Shown here: positions 10,360 to 18,525 of the stretch, piece after piece
Position numbering within the stretch: the stretch's first letter is position 1
Layout of the letters: each line of letters starts with the position of its first letter
DNA from: Blastococcus sp. CT_GayMR19
Lineage (GTDB): Bacteria > Actinomycetota > Actinomycetes > Mycobacteriales > Geodermatophilaceae
Reading direction: 5' to 3'
Assembly (NCBI RefSeq): GCF_004570385.1
Contig: NZ_SPQL01000002.1
Coordinates: forward strand, 421,290-485,289
DNA length: 64,000 bases
Notes under the pieces: generated by a model
The model's database searches: none
What the model was told of the DNA's origin: nothing
What the model saw: the letters and a program-made list of their open reading frames with translations, nothing else
Made by a program: the position numbers and the translations under genes

Positions 10360-11178
10360 TCACCGGGACAGGCCCTGGAACCGGCGGACGCCGAGCACGG
10401 CGAACACGACCGTGAGCACCACGGGCCAGGCCACGGAGAGCAGCAGCGCGTGCTCGGTCGCCCAGCCACCTCCCGTGCCCACGGGAGCGCCGAGGAGCTC
10501 CCGGACGGCGGTCACCGTGCCCGCGACCGGGTTCCACTCGGCGACCGTCGCCAGCCACCCCGGCATGGAGGATGCGGCGACGAACGCGTTGGACAGGAAC
10601 GCGAAGGGCCAGACCAGGATCTGGACGGCGGTGACCGTGGCCGGGTCGCGGGTGAGCAACCCCAGGTAGATCCCGATCCACAGGAACGCCAGGCGCAGCA
10701 GCAGGAGCAGGCCCACCGCGACGAGCGCCCGACCCACACCGGCCGGTCGCCAGCCGATGGCGAGGGCGGCTCCGACGAGGACGACCAGGCCCACGACGGA
10801 AGCGGCCATGTCGGCCAGGCAGCGGCCCGCGACGACCGCCGACGGCGCCATCGGCAGCGACCGGAACCGGTCGGTGATGCCGCGCGCGGTGTCCGTGACG
10901 ACGGCGGTCATCGTCGCCTCCACACCGAAGACCATGGCGAGCGCGAGCATCCCGGGGACGAGGAAGTCGCGGTAGTCGCCCCCGCCGGGAACCACCATGC
11001 CGCCACCCAGGAGGTAGACGAACATCAGCAGCAACAGCACCGGGAACAGCGCGCCCACGAGCACGGCGGCGGGCTGCCTGCGCCAGTGCGCGACGTCGCG
11101 GCCGGCCACCGTCCAGGCGTCCGTCACCGCCCAGCGGAGCCGCACGGCGGTCGACTCGTCGTCGGTCCGGGTGGTCAT
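10360..11178 (-). CDS. ABC-2 permease, DrrB-like
   Basis: Membrane subunit (272 residues) of a daunorubicin-type exporter, with about six hydrophobic segments. Family features include the DYRDFLVPGMLALAMVFG helix, DTARGITDRFRSLPMAPSA in the cytoplasmic loop and the C-terminal WNPVAGTVTAVRELLG. The ATG overlaps the stop of the ATPase gene by 4 bases. It forms a unit with the ATPase, and both face a TetR gene, which implies an inducible drug or metabolite efflux pump. The substrate is unknown. Confidence 0.9.
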   Translation of the reverse strand: MTTRTDDESTAVRLRWAVTDAWTVAGRDVAHWRRQPAAVLVGALFPVLLLLMFVYLLGGGMVVPGGGDYRDFLVPGMLALAMVFGVEATMTAVVTDTARGITDRFRSLPMAPSAVVAGRCLADMAASVVGLVVLVGAALAIGWRPAGVGRALVAVGLLLLLRLAFLWIGIYLGLLTRDPATVTAVQILVWPFAFLSNAFVAASSMPGWLATVAEWNPVAGTVTAVRELLGAPVGTGGGWATEHALLLSVAWPVVLTVVFAVLGVRRFQGLSR

Positions 11179-12140
11179 GCCGGCACCTCCGTCCGCGCGT
11201 CGTCCGCGCCGGTGATCTTCAGGTAGGCCTCGTCGAGGGTGGTCGGCCGGAGGACCACGTCGTCGACCGCGATGCCGGCCTCGTCCAGGGCGCGCACCAC
11301 GTCCCCGACGACGCCCCGCCGCCGGGCCAGTGGCACCACCACCCGCTCCCCGGAGCCGACGGCGTCCGCCACCGGCCCCGGGGCCGCGACCTGCTCGGCC
11401 AGCAGTGCCGCCTCCCGGGCGCGGGCGGGATCGGTGACGACGAGCTCCAGCCGGTCACCGCCGATCGCGGCGGTCAGCTCGCGAGGGGTGCCGCGGGCGA
11501 CCACGCGCCCGCCGTCCAGCACGCACACGTCGTCGGCCAGCTGCTCGGCCTCCTCGAGGTACTGGGTGGTGAGCAGCACCGTGGTGCCCGAGGCGACCAG
11601 CGCCCGGATGGCCTCCCAGACGTCGCGCCGACCGGCCGGGTCGAGCCCGATCGTCGGCTCGTCGAGGAAGAGCACCTCCGGGGCGAGCACCAGGCCCGCC
11701 GCGATGTCCAGCCGTCGCCGCATGCCGCCCGAGAACTGCCGGACCGGCGTCGTCCCCGTGTCGGCCAGGCCCACCTGCTCGAGCAGGTCATCGGCCCGGA
11801 TGCCCGCGGCCCGGCGGCCGAGGTGGTGCAGCCGGGCGAACAGCACGAGGTTCTGCCGGGCCCCGAGGACGTCGTCGACCGCCGGTTGCTGCCCGATCAG
11901 GCCGATCCGCCGGCGCACCTCCCGCGGCCGCCGGACGACGTCGATCCCGGCCACCTCCACCCGTCCGCCGTCCGGCCGGGTCAGCGTCGTCAGGATCCGT
12001 ACCGCCGTCGTCTTGGCCGCTCCGTTGGGCCCGAGAAGGGCGCATACCGACCCGCGCGCCACCTGCAGGTCGACGCCGTCGAGCACCGCCTTGCCCCCAT
12101 ACCTCTTGATGAGTCCCGTCACCGAGATCGCACTTTCCAC
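11175..12140 (-). CDS. DrrA-like ABC ATPase with altered Walker A
   Basis: Nucleotide-binding subunit of the exporter, 321 residues. Signature (FSGGMRRRLDIAAG), Walker B (FLDEPTIGLDP) and the DrrA-type TTQYLEEAEQLAD switch are intact. Walker A reads GPNGAAKTT: the glycine directly before the lysine is Ala42 (codon GCC at 12015-12017, one base from GGC). That glycine is nearly invariant, so ATP binding may be weakened. I set the start at the GTG at 12140, which has GGAGG five bases upstream (12146-12150). A GTG at 12170 would place the start inside the palindromic operator. Confidence 0.87.
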   Translation of the reverse strand: MESAISVTGLIKRYGGKAVLDGVDLQVARGSVCALLGPNGAAKTTAVRILTTLTRPDGGRVEVAGIDVVRRPREVRRRIGLIGQQPAVDDVLGARQNLVLFARLHHLGRRAAGIRADDLLEQVGLADTGTTPVRQFSGGMRRRLDIAAGLVLAPEVLFLDEPTIGLDPAGRRDVWEAIRALVASGTTVLLTTQYLEEAEQLADDVCVLDGGRVVARGTPRELTAAIGGDRLELVVTDPARAREAALLAEQVAAPGPVADAVGSGERVVVPLARRRGVVGDVVRALDEAGIAVDDVVLRPTTLDEAYLKITGADDARTEVPA

Positions 12141-12147
12141 CGCCGCC

Positions 12148-12196
12148 TCCGTACGCTGTACGTAGTTCACGCGAGCGTCAACGTACGCCGTACGGA
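12148..12196. promoter_or_regulatory. Long palindromic operator between DrrA-like gene and TetR gene
   Basis: An imperfect 49-bp inverted repeat centred near 12172. The left arm begins TCCGTACG-C-TGTACGTAGTT and the right arm ends AACGTACGCCGTACGGA. Each arm itself contains a small repeat of GTACG type. It lies between the leftward ABC genes and the rightward tetR gene, and covers the expected promoter region of both. This is the usual place for a TetR-family operator controlling its own gene and the exporter. That TetR binds here is inference. Confidence 0.75.
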
Positions 12197-12238
12197 GATG
12201 TTCCGCCAGCGGCCAGCGAGATGCGGGAGAGTGAGGGC

Positions 12239-13015
12239 ATGGCCACCGAGTTCACGGGCACCGGCGACCCCGCGCGCAGCATGGCGCTGCTCTGGCGCAC
12301 CTCGCCCACCGCGGACTCCCGGCCGGGGCCGAAGCCGTCGCTGGACGTCGACCGGATCGTGGCCGCGGCGGTGCGGCTCGCGGACGCCGAGGGTCTGTCG
12401 GCCGTCACCATGCGCCGGGTCGCGGTGGAGGTCGGCGTGCCGCCGATGACCCTGTACGGCCACGTGCCCGGCAAGGGCGAGCTCGTCGACCTGATGCTCG
12501 ACTCCGTCCTCGGCGAGCTCTACCCGGACGAGCGGGTGCCGACGTCCGGCACCTGGCGGGCGCGCGTGGAGTCCGTGGCGCGGGCCAACTGGGACTTCTT
12601 CGTGCGACACCAGTGGGCACTGCACGTCGCGACCGGCCGGCCGCCGCTGGGCCCGAACATCATGCGCAAGTACGAGCTCGAGCTCCGCGCCGTCGACGGG
12701 CTGGGCCTGTCGGAGGTGCAGATGGACCTGCTCGTCACCCTGGTGAACGGGTTCGTCCGCGGCACGGTCAGCGGCGTGCACGAGAAGGCGGCCGCCGAGC
12801 GGGCCACCGGCATCACCGAGCAGCAGTGGTGGGAGGCCACCGCCCCCTACGTCGCGCAGGTCTTCGACCCCGAGCGCTTCCCCACCGCGGCCCGGGTCGG
12901 CCCCCTCGCCGGCGAGGAACTGCAGGGCGCCGTCGCCCCCGAGCGGTCCTTCGAGTTCGGCCTGGAGCGGCTGCTCGACGGGATCGGTGTCCTGATCCTC
13001 AACCCGTCCCGTTGA
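12239..13015 (+). CDS. TetR-family transcriptional regulator
   Basis: DNA-binding repressor of 258 residues. The N-terminal helix-turn-helix is at about residues 35-80 (IVAAAVRLADAEGLSAVTMRRVAVEVGVPPMTLYGHV). The C-terminal ligand-binding part has the TetR_C form found with drug exporters. The ATG at 12239 was preferred over an ATG at 12221 because GGGAGAG stands upstream. It is divergent from the DrrAB-like genes with the palindrome in between, so it probably represses them until a drug-like ligand binds. Upstream of the HTH is an unstructured stretch of about 30 residues. Confidence 0.92.
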   Translation: MATEFTGTGDPARSMALLWRTSPTADSRPGPKPSLDVDRIVAAAVRLADAEGLSAVTMRRVAVEVGVPPMTLYGHVPGKGELVDLMLDSVLGELYPDERVPTSGTWRARVESVARANWDFFVRHQWALHVATGRPPLGPNIMRKYELELRAVDGLGLSEVQMDLLVTLVNGFVRGTVSGVHEKAAAERATGITEQQWWEATAPYVAQVFDPERFPTAARVGPLAGEELQGAVAPERSFEFGLERLLDGIGVLILNPSR

Positions 13016-13022
13016 CCCTCCG

Positions 13023-13046
13023 GGGACTTTCCGCGCGGAAAGTCCC
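13023..13046. terminator. Perfect 24-bp palindrome after tetR
   Basis: GGGACTTTCCGC-GCGGAAAGTCCC is a perfect palindrome just after the tetR stop codon. A half copy, GAAAGTCCCC, appears again at 13072-13081. It resembles the other gene-end palindromes of this window. It could end transcription without a T-tract or be a genome-wide repeat. Confidence 0.5.
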
Positions 13047-13127
13047 TCCGTCCGGCCGGACTCTCAGCGCCGAAAGTCCCCAACGGCGACGTCCGAAAAC
13101 CGCCAGTCGGCGTCGGTCGCGGCTGGC

Positions 13128-14669
13128 ATGCTCGTCTCCGTGAGCGAATCCCTGGACGTCGAGCGGTGCTACCGGGCCGTCGCCGGACGGGACGCCCGCT
13201 TCGACGGCTGGTTCTTCACCGCCGTGCACACCACCGGCATCTACTGCCGCCCGTCCTGCCCGGCCCGCACTCCCCTGGCCCGCAACGTCTCCTTCTTCAC
13301 GACCGCCGCCGCCGCCCAGGGCGCCGGCTTCCGCGCGTGCCGCCGCTGCCGGCCCGACGCGGCACCCGGGTCGCCGGAGTGGGACGTGCGGGCCGACGTC
13401 GTCGCCCGCGCCATGCGGCTGATCGCGGACGGCGAGGTGGAGCGGGCCGGCGTCCCCGGGCTGGCCGCCCGTCTCGGGTACTCCGAGCGGCAGCTGCACC
13501 GGCAGCTGGTCGGCGAGCTCGGCGTCGGCGCCCTGGCCCTCGCGCGGGCCCAGCGCGCCCAGACGGCGCGGCTGCTGGTCGAGACGACCGACCTGCCGAT
13601 GGCCGACATCGCCTTCGCGGCCGGGTTCGCGAGCATCCGCCAGTTCAACGACACCGTCCGCGAGGTCTTCGCGACGACGCCGACCGGGCTGCGCCGAACC
13701 GGTTCGGGGGCGAATCAGGCCGCACCCGGCTGGCTGACGCTCCGGCTCGCCGCCCGCGCGCCCTACGAGGCGGCCGAGGTGCTCCTCTTCCTCGGCGCGC
13801 ACGCGGTGCCCGGCCTCGAGGAGTGGGACGGGACGACGTTCTCCCGGGTCCTCGACCTGCCGCACGGTCCCGCCGTCGTCCAGCTCTCCCCCGCCCCCGG
13901 CGGCGGTACGGGCGTGACCGCGCGCCTCCGGCTGGCCGAGCTCCGCGATCTCGGCGCCGCGGTCACGCGCTGCCGGCGGATGCTCGACCTCGACGCCGAC
14001 CCGGCCGCCGTCGACGACGTCCTCGGCACGGACCCCGCGCTCGCCCCTCTCGTCACCACCGCACCCGGCCGTCGCGTCCCGGCCTCGCCCGACGCCCCCG
14101 AGCTGGCGGTGCGGGCGGTGCTCGGCCAGCAGGTGTCCGTGGCCGGCGCGCGCACCCTCACCGCGCGGGTGCTCACCGCGGCCGGCACGCCCCTGCCGGA
14201 GCCGGTCGGCACCCTGACCCACGCCTTCCCGCGGCCGGACGCCCTGGCCGACGCCGACCTCACCGCGGTCGGGCTGACCGGCGCCCGCCGCCGCACGGTG
14301 CACGCACTCACGGCCGCGCTCGCCGGCGGGTCGATCCCCCTCGACCCGGGCGCCGACCGGGACGAGGCCCGGCGTGCACTGCTCGCCGTCCCCGGCATCG
14401 GCCCGTGGACGGCGGCGCTGGTCGGCCTGCGCGGGCTGGCCGACCCCGACGTCTGGCTGCCCGGCGACCTCGCCCTCCGGAAGTCGCTCGCCGCGCTCGG
14501 CAGCTCCGACACCGACGCCGCGACCCGCTGGCGGCCGTGGCGGTCCTACGCCGTCCTGCACCTGTGGGCGCTCGCCGTGCCGTCGCTCTTCACCCGCCCG
14601 ACCACACCCTCCACCCGCACGCACGCCACCCCGCTGACCCCAGCACCCGCCCTCCCGAGGAGCGCCTGA
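13128..14669 (+). CDS. alkA: AdaA-AlkA fusion: methylphosphotriester sensor and 3-methyladenine DNA glycosylase
   Basis: Adaptive-response protein of 513 residues. The N-terminal Ada zinc domain has the four cysteines Cys40, Cys44, Cys71 and Cys74; the first is the methyl acceptor in Ada. An AraC-type HTH follows (residues about 90-185). The C-terminal part is an AlkA glycosylase, with LGQQVSVAGARTL, the helix-hairpin-helix VPGIGPWTAAL and the catalytic Asp in WLPGDLALRKSL. This domain order matches mycobacterial AlkA (Rv1317c). It should sense DNA methylation, activate transcription and excise alkylated bases. The stop overlaps the ogt start, so both are expressed together. Confidence 0.93.
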   Translation: MLVSVSESLDVERCYRAVAGRDARFDGWFFTAVHTTGIYCRPSCPARTPLARNVSFFTTAAAAQGAGFRACRRCRPDAAPGSPEWDVRADVVARAMRLIADGEVERAGVPGLAARLGYSERQLHRQLVGELGVGALALARAQRAQTARLLVETTDLPMADIAFAAGFASIRQFNDTVREVFATTPTGLRRTGSGANQAAPGWLTLRLAARAPYEAAEVLLFLGAHAVPGLEEWDGTTFSRVLDLPHGPAVVQLSPAPGGGTGVTARLRLAELRDLGAAVTRCRRMLDLDADPAAVDDVLGTDPALAPLVTTAPGRRVPASPDAPELAVRAVLGQQVSVAGARTLTARVLTAAGTPLPEPVGTLTHAFPRPDALADADLTAVGLTGARRRTVHALTAALAGGSIPLDPGADRDEARRALLAVPGIGPWTAALVGLRGLADPDVWLPGDLALRKSLAALGSSDTDAATRWRPWRSYAVLHLWALAVPSLFTRPTTPSTRTHATPLTPAPALPRSA

Positions 14670-15205
14670 TGTCCCTGCCCACCCTCGCCCGCCATGCCAC
14701 GATCCCGACGCCGCCCGGCCCGTTCACGGTTCTCGTGCAGAGCGACTCCGACGGACGCGACGTCGTCCTCGCGAGCGGCTGGACCGACGACACCGCCGAT
14801 CTGCTGCAGGTCGTGCACGCCTCGCTGCGGCCGGCCGGGAGCGAGCGGGTCGACGACCTCGCCGTCCTCGACGTGGTCGAGAAATTCTTCGCCGGGGACG
14901 TGACCGCCATCGACGAGGTCGTGGTGCGCCAGCGGTCCGGCCCGTTCCTCCAGGAGGCGTGGGAGGTCCTGCGGACCGTCCCCGCCGGCCGGCCGGACAG
15001 CTACGCCGCCTTCGCCGCACGCTGTGGCCGGCCCGCGGCCGTCCGAGCGGCGGCCAACGCCTGTGCCCGGAACGCCGCAGCACTGTTCGTGCCCTGCCAC
15101 CGCGTGCTCGGTTCCGACGGCGGCCTCGGCGGCTTCCGCTGGGGGACGCCGGTCAAGCGCTGGCTGCTCGACCACGAGGCCGCGCACGCGCCCGTGGCGG
15201 CCTGA
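14669..15205 (+). CDS. ogt: Methylated-DNA--protein-cysteine methyltransferase
   Basis: Suicide enzyme of 178 residues that removes the methyl group from O6-methylguanine. The active-site motif PCHRV contains the acceptor Cys143. The helix-turn-helix and Asn-hinge region precede it (SYAAFAARCGRPAAVRAAANACARN). Its ATG overlaps the alkA stop (TGATG), the same order as alkA-ogt in mycobacteria. A strong hairpin follows, probably ending this two-gene unit. Confidence 0.95.
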   Translation: MSLPTLARHATIPTPPGPFTVLVQSDSDGRDVVLASGWTDDTADLLQVVHASLRPAGSERVDDLAVLDVVEKFFAGDVTAIDEVVVRQRSGPFLQEAWEVLRTVPAGRPDSYAAFAARCGRPAAVRAAANACARNAAALFVPCHRVLGSDGGLGGFRWGTPVKRWLLDHEAAHAPVAA

Positions 15206-15212
15206 CCCGCGG

Positions 15213-15254
15213 ACGCTCCGTCTCTGAGTGCCGGTGCACTCAGAGACGGAGCGT
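15213..15254. terminator. Perfect 19-bp stem hairpin between ogt and rmuC
   Basis: ACGCTCCGTCTCTGAGTGC (15213-15231) and its exact reverse complement (15236-15254) flank a CGGT loop. It begins 8 bases after the ogt stop codon, as expected for a rho-independent terminator. No run of T follows, which is common in high-GC actinobacteria. Confidence 0.75.
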
Positions 15255-15290
15255 GCGGAACTGTCGGACCCCTCCGGCACCCTGCCGTAC

Positions 15291-16358
15291 ATGGACGCCG
15301 CTTCCCTCTTGACCGGGCTCCTCCTCGGCGCGCTGCTGGCCACCGCCGTCACGCTCGGGATCGTCGCGCTGTTCGCGCGGCGCAAGCCCGAGGAGACCGG
15401 GCTCGAGCCGGTGCACGAGTCGCTGGACCACCTGCACCGGCTGCTCGCCGGCATGGAGCGCGCCCGTGCCACCGCGCACGGCGAGCTGCGCGAGCAGATG
15501 GGCACCGTCGGCCAGACCTCCGCGCAGCTCAAGCACGAGACGGCCGCCCTGGTCACCGCACTGCGGACGCCGCACGTCCGGGGGCGCTGGGGTGAGGTGC
15601 AGCTGCGCCGCGTGGTCGAGGTGGCCGGACTGCTGGAGCACTGCGACTTCGTCGAGCAGCCCACCGGCACCAACGACGCCGGGGCGGGCGTGCGCCCGGA
15701 CCTCATGGTCACCCTGGCCGACGGGAAGCAGATCGTCGTGGACGCCAAGGTGCCGTTCACCGGCTACATCGAGGCGGTGCAGGCCACCGACCAGGCTGTG
15801 CGGGACCAGCGGGTGGCGATGCACGCGCGCCAGCTCCGGACGCACGTCGACACCCTCGCCGCCCGCCGGTACCCCACCGCCTTCCGCCCCGCGGCTCCGT
15901 TCACGGTGCTGTTCGTCCCCTCCGACGGCTTCCTCACCACCGCTCTGGAGGCAGAACCCGGCCTGCTCGAGTACGGCTTCTCGCGCGACGTGGTCCTGGC
16001 GACGCCGAGCACCCTGCTCGCCCTGCTGCGCACCGTCGCGTACTCGTGGCGACAGGAGCGGCTGGCGCAGGACGCCGAGGAGGTGCTGGAGGTGGGCCGC
16101 CGCCTGCACGCCCGGCTCAGCACACTGTCGGGCCACCTCATCCGGCTCGGCGCCGCCCTCGGGAGCACGATGACCCGCTACAACGAGACGATCGGCTCCT
16201 ACGAGCGGTCGGTCCTGGCCGCGTCGCGCCGCTTCGACGACCTCGGCGTGGCGGAGAGCCCTGTCCCCGTGCCCACCCCGCTCGAGGCCACCGTGCGCGC
16301 TCTCCGTCCGGCCGATCCGCTCGACGAGGAGGAGAGCCGCGACGGCACGCACGGGTGA
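15291..16358 (+). CDS. rmuC: DNA recombination protein RmuC
   Basis: Membrane-anchored, nuclease-fold protein of 355 residues that limits DNA inversions and rearrangements in E. coli. One N-terminal membrane helix (about residues 5-25) is followed by a short coiled coil and then the RmuC domain. Family motifs are RGRWGEVQLRRVVEVAGL, DLMVTLADGKQIVVDAKVP and FVPSDGFL. I start at the ATG at 15291, directly before the membrane helix. A longer frame from 15228 would run through the terminator hairpin. Confidence 0.92.
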   Translation: MDAASLLTGLLLGALLATAVTLGIVALFARRKPEETGLEPVHESLDHLHRLLAGMERARATAHGELREQMGTVGQTSAQLKHETAALVTALRTPHVRGRWGEVQLRRVVEVAGLLEHCDFVEQPTGTNDAGAGVRPDLMVTLADGKQIVVDAKVPFTGYIEAVQATDQAVRDQRVAMHARQLRTHVDTLAARRYPTAFRPAAPFTVLFVPSDGFLTTALEAEPGLLEYGFSRDVVLATPSTLLALLRTVAYSWRQERLAQDAEEVLEVGRRLHARLSTLSGHLIRLGAALGSTMTRYNETIGSYERSVLAASRRFDDLGVAESPVPVPTPLEATVRALRPADPLDEEESRDGTHG

Positions 16359-16530
16359 CCGGCTTCTCCCAGGTCGCCCCGCCAGTCCCATGCATCACGC
16401 AGGGACGCCGAGCCCCACGTGTGGCCCGCGATCGGCGGCGTCTCCCGGTGGGTTGCGGAAATCGTCGCTACCGTGAGTTCCGATGGTCCGGCCGCTCGGC
16501 CGCCACGGTGGAACGGGACGGAGGTGCGCC

Positions 16531-17337
16531 ATGGCCACGGCGAACACTGCCGATGCATGGCGACAGGACGGGGGCTACCCCGACCGGTCGTCCGCCGCCT
16601 CGCGAGCCCCGTGGCCCGACCGCGGCATGGGTGCCGAGCGATCGTCACGTCCGGTCCGCACCGGCCCCGCCCGGCCCGCGCGGCCGGCCGACCGCCTGCG
16701 CGCGGTCGAGGCCCGCAACCGCGACGCCGACTTCGGGCGCTCCCCCGCACCCCGCCGCGGACCCGAGGCGGTCCGGTCCACCGGCCGACCCGAGCGCGGC
16801 CGGTTCGAGGGCCGCCGTTCCGAGGAGCGGCGTCCCGAACGTCCGGAGGAGCGGCGTCCCGAAGCGCGGCGTCCCGAAGGGCGGCGTCCGGTCGACCGGC
16901 CCCGCCCCGACGAGCGCCGGCCGGCCGAGCCGCGAGTCGCGTCGGTGTCCGCCCGCCCGCGTCCGGCGAAGCCCGCCGCCGACGGTGGCCGTATCCGCGG
17001 GGTCGTCGCCGTCCTCGGCATGTTCCTGGTCACCCTGGCCGGCGCGGGAGTCGACTCCTTCGTGGGCATCGGCCTCGGTCTGGTCACCCTCGTCTCGCTG
17101 GTCGCCGTCACCGCGCTCGCCGTGCTGGTGGTGCGCCGCCGCGACCTGCTCTCCGTGATCGTCGCGCCGCCGCTGATCTTCGTGGCAGTCGCCGCCGTCA
17201 ACATCGCCCTGGCACCCTCGGCGAGCTTCAACCTCGCCACGATCGCGACCCTGCTGGTCCGCGGCTTTCCCACGATGGCCATCGCCACCGGCGTCGCCGT
17301 CGTGCTCGGCCTCATCCGCGTGGCTGCCCGGCGCTGA
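16531..17337 (+). CDS. DUF6542-type membrane protein with charged N-terminal half
   Basis: Protein of 268 residues and unknown function, equivalent to Rv1111c by position beside ispH. The first 160 residues are disordered and very rich in Arg, Pro and Glu, with a repeated ERRPE/ARRPE-like segment near residues 90-125. The C-terminal 105 residues form three or four membrane helices (VVAVLGMFLVTLAGAGVDSFVG onward). The ATG at 16531 has GGAGG seven bases upstream. It converges on ispH. Confidence 0.8.
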   Translation: MATANTADAWRQDGGYPDRSSAASRAPWPDRGMGAERSSRPVRTGPARPARPADRLRAVEARNRDADFGRSPAPRRGPEAVRSTGRPERGRFEGRRSEERRPERPEERRPEARRPEGRRPVDRPRPDERRPAEPRVASVSARPRPAKPAADGGRIRGVVAVLGMFLVTLAGAGVDSFVGIGLGLVTLVSLVAVTALAVLVVRRRDLLSVIVAPPLIFVAVAAVNIALAPSASFNLATIATLLVRGFPTMAIATGVAVVLGLIRVAARR

Positions 17338-17419
17338 CGCCGGGGCACTGCGGCCGGCGCTGACGTCGGGGCGCCGACGCCGGGGCGTTGCCGCCGGGCG
17401 GCGACGCCCGGCGCTGCCC

Positions 17420-18397
17420 TCAGCTGCCGTCGTCGGCGGACTGCGCGGCCTTCTCGGCGCGGCGGAGCTCGTGCGGCAGGGCGAAGACCAGGCGCTCCTC
17501 CGCGGCCTTGACCGTCTCCACGTCGGGGTAGCCGCGCTCGGCGAGCAGGTCCAGCACCTCGCTGACCAGGATCTCGGGCACGGACGCCCCGCTCGTGACG
17601 CCCACGGTGCTCACGCCGTCCAGCCACGCCGGGTCGATCTCGGCGGCGAAGTCGACGAGGTAGGACGCGCGGGCGCCGGCCTCCAGCGCCACCTCCACCA
17701 GGCGCACCGAGTTCGACGAGTTGGTGGAGCCGACGACCAGCACCAGGTCGCACTCGCCGGCCATCTGCTTCACGGCCTGCTGGCGGTTCTGCGTGGCGTA
17801 GCAGATGTCGTCGCTCGGCGGCGCCTGCAGCGCGGGGAAGCGGCCCTTGAGCTGGTCCACCGTCGCGAGGGTCTCGTCGACCGACAAGGTGGTCTGCGAC
17901 AACCAGACCACCTTCTCCGGGTCGCGCACCTGCACGTTGGCGACGTCCTCGGCGCCGTCGACGAGCTGGATGTGCGAGGGCGCCTCACCGGCGGTCCCCT
18001 CGACCTCCTCGTGGCCGCGGTGGCCGATCAGCAGGATGTCGAAGTCGTCGCGGGCGAAGCGCTTGGCCTCGTGATGCACCTTCGTCACCAGCGGGCAGGT
18101 CGCGTCGATCGTGCGCAGCTGCCGTGCGGCGGCCTCCTCGTGCACCGCCGGCGAGACGCCGTGGGCGCTGAAGACGACGACCGCGCCCTCCGGCACCTCG
18201 TCGGTCTCCTCGACGAAGATCGCGCCCCGCCGCTCGAGGGTGGCCACCACGTACTTGTTGTGGACGATCTGCTTGCGGACGTACACGGGGGCGCCGTGGA
18301 TCTCCAGGGCCCGCTCCACGGCCACCACCGCCCGGTCCACACCGGCGCAGTAGCCCCGGGGATCGGCCAGCAGGACACGTCCGCGCTGATCAGCCAT
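17420..18397 (-). CDS. ispH: 4-hydroxy-3-methylbut-2-enyl diphosphate reductase
   Basis: Last enzyme of the MEP pathway. It reduces HMBPP to IPP and DMAPP using an iron-sulfur cluster. The 325-residue length is normal. The three cluster cysteines are in GYCAGV, DATCPLV and the C-terminal [19 protein letters not shown] GECDLV segment. The substrate-binding histidines (IVHNKYV, SAHGVSP) and the catalytic Glu in the HRGHEEVEG region are visible. The start at [20 protein letters not shown] fits family length. It is divergent from the Rv1109c-like gene, as in mycobacteria. Confidence 0.96.
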   Translation of the reverse strand: MADQRGRVLLADPRGYCAGVDRAVVAVERALEIHGAPVYVRKQIVHNKYVVATLERRGAIFVEETDEVPEGAVVVFSAHGVSPAVHEEAAARQLRTIDATCPLVTKVHHEAKRFARDDFDILLIGHRGHEEVEGTAGEAPSHIQLVDGAEDVANVQVRDPEKVVWLSQTTLSVDETLATVDQLKGRFPALQAPPSDDICYATQNRQQAVKQMAGECDLVLVVGSTNSSNSVRLVEVALEAGARASYLVDFAAEIDPAWLDGVSTVGVTSGASVPEILVSEVLDLLAERGYPDVETVKAAEERLVFALPHELRRAEKAAQSADDGS

Positions 18398-18525
18398 GCA
18401 CCCATGGTAGGTGCGCCGGCGGCGGGAATCCCCGTCCCGGCGGGTGGGACAGGACACCACCTCCGCACGGGTGGATCTCCCGGGGCCACGCTGCCGCGGT
18501 GGAGCTCGTGAGGCACGCTGTCGTC

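Noticed and set aside
16801..16920. Repetitive CGGCGTCC(C/G)GA units as a CRISPR-like array
   Set aside because: They encode the Arg/Pro/Glu-rich repeats of the DUF6542 protein; units are short, imperfect and lack unique spacers.
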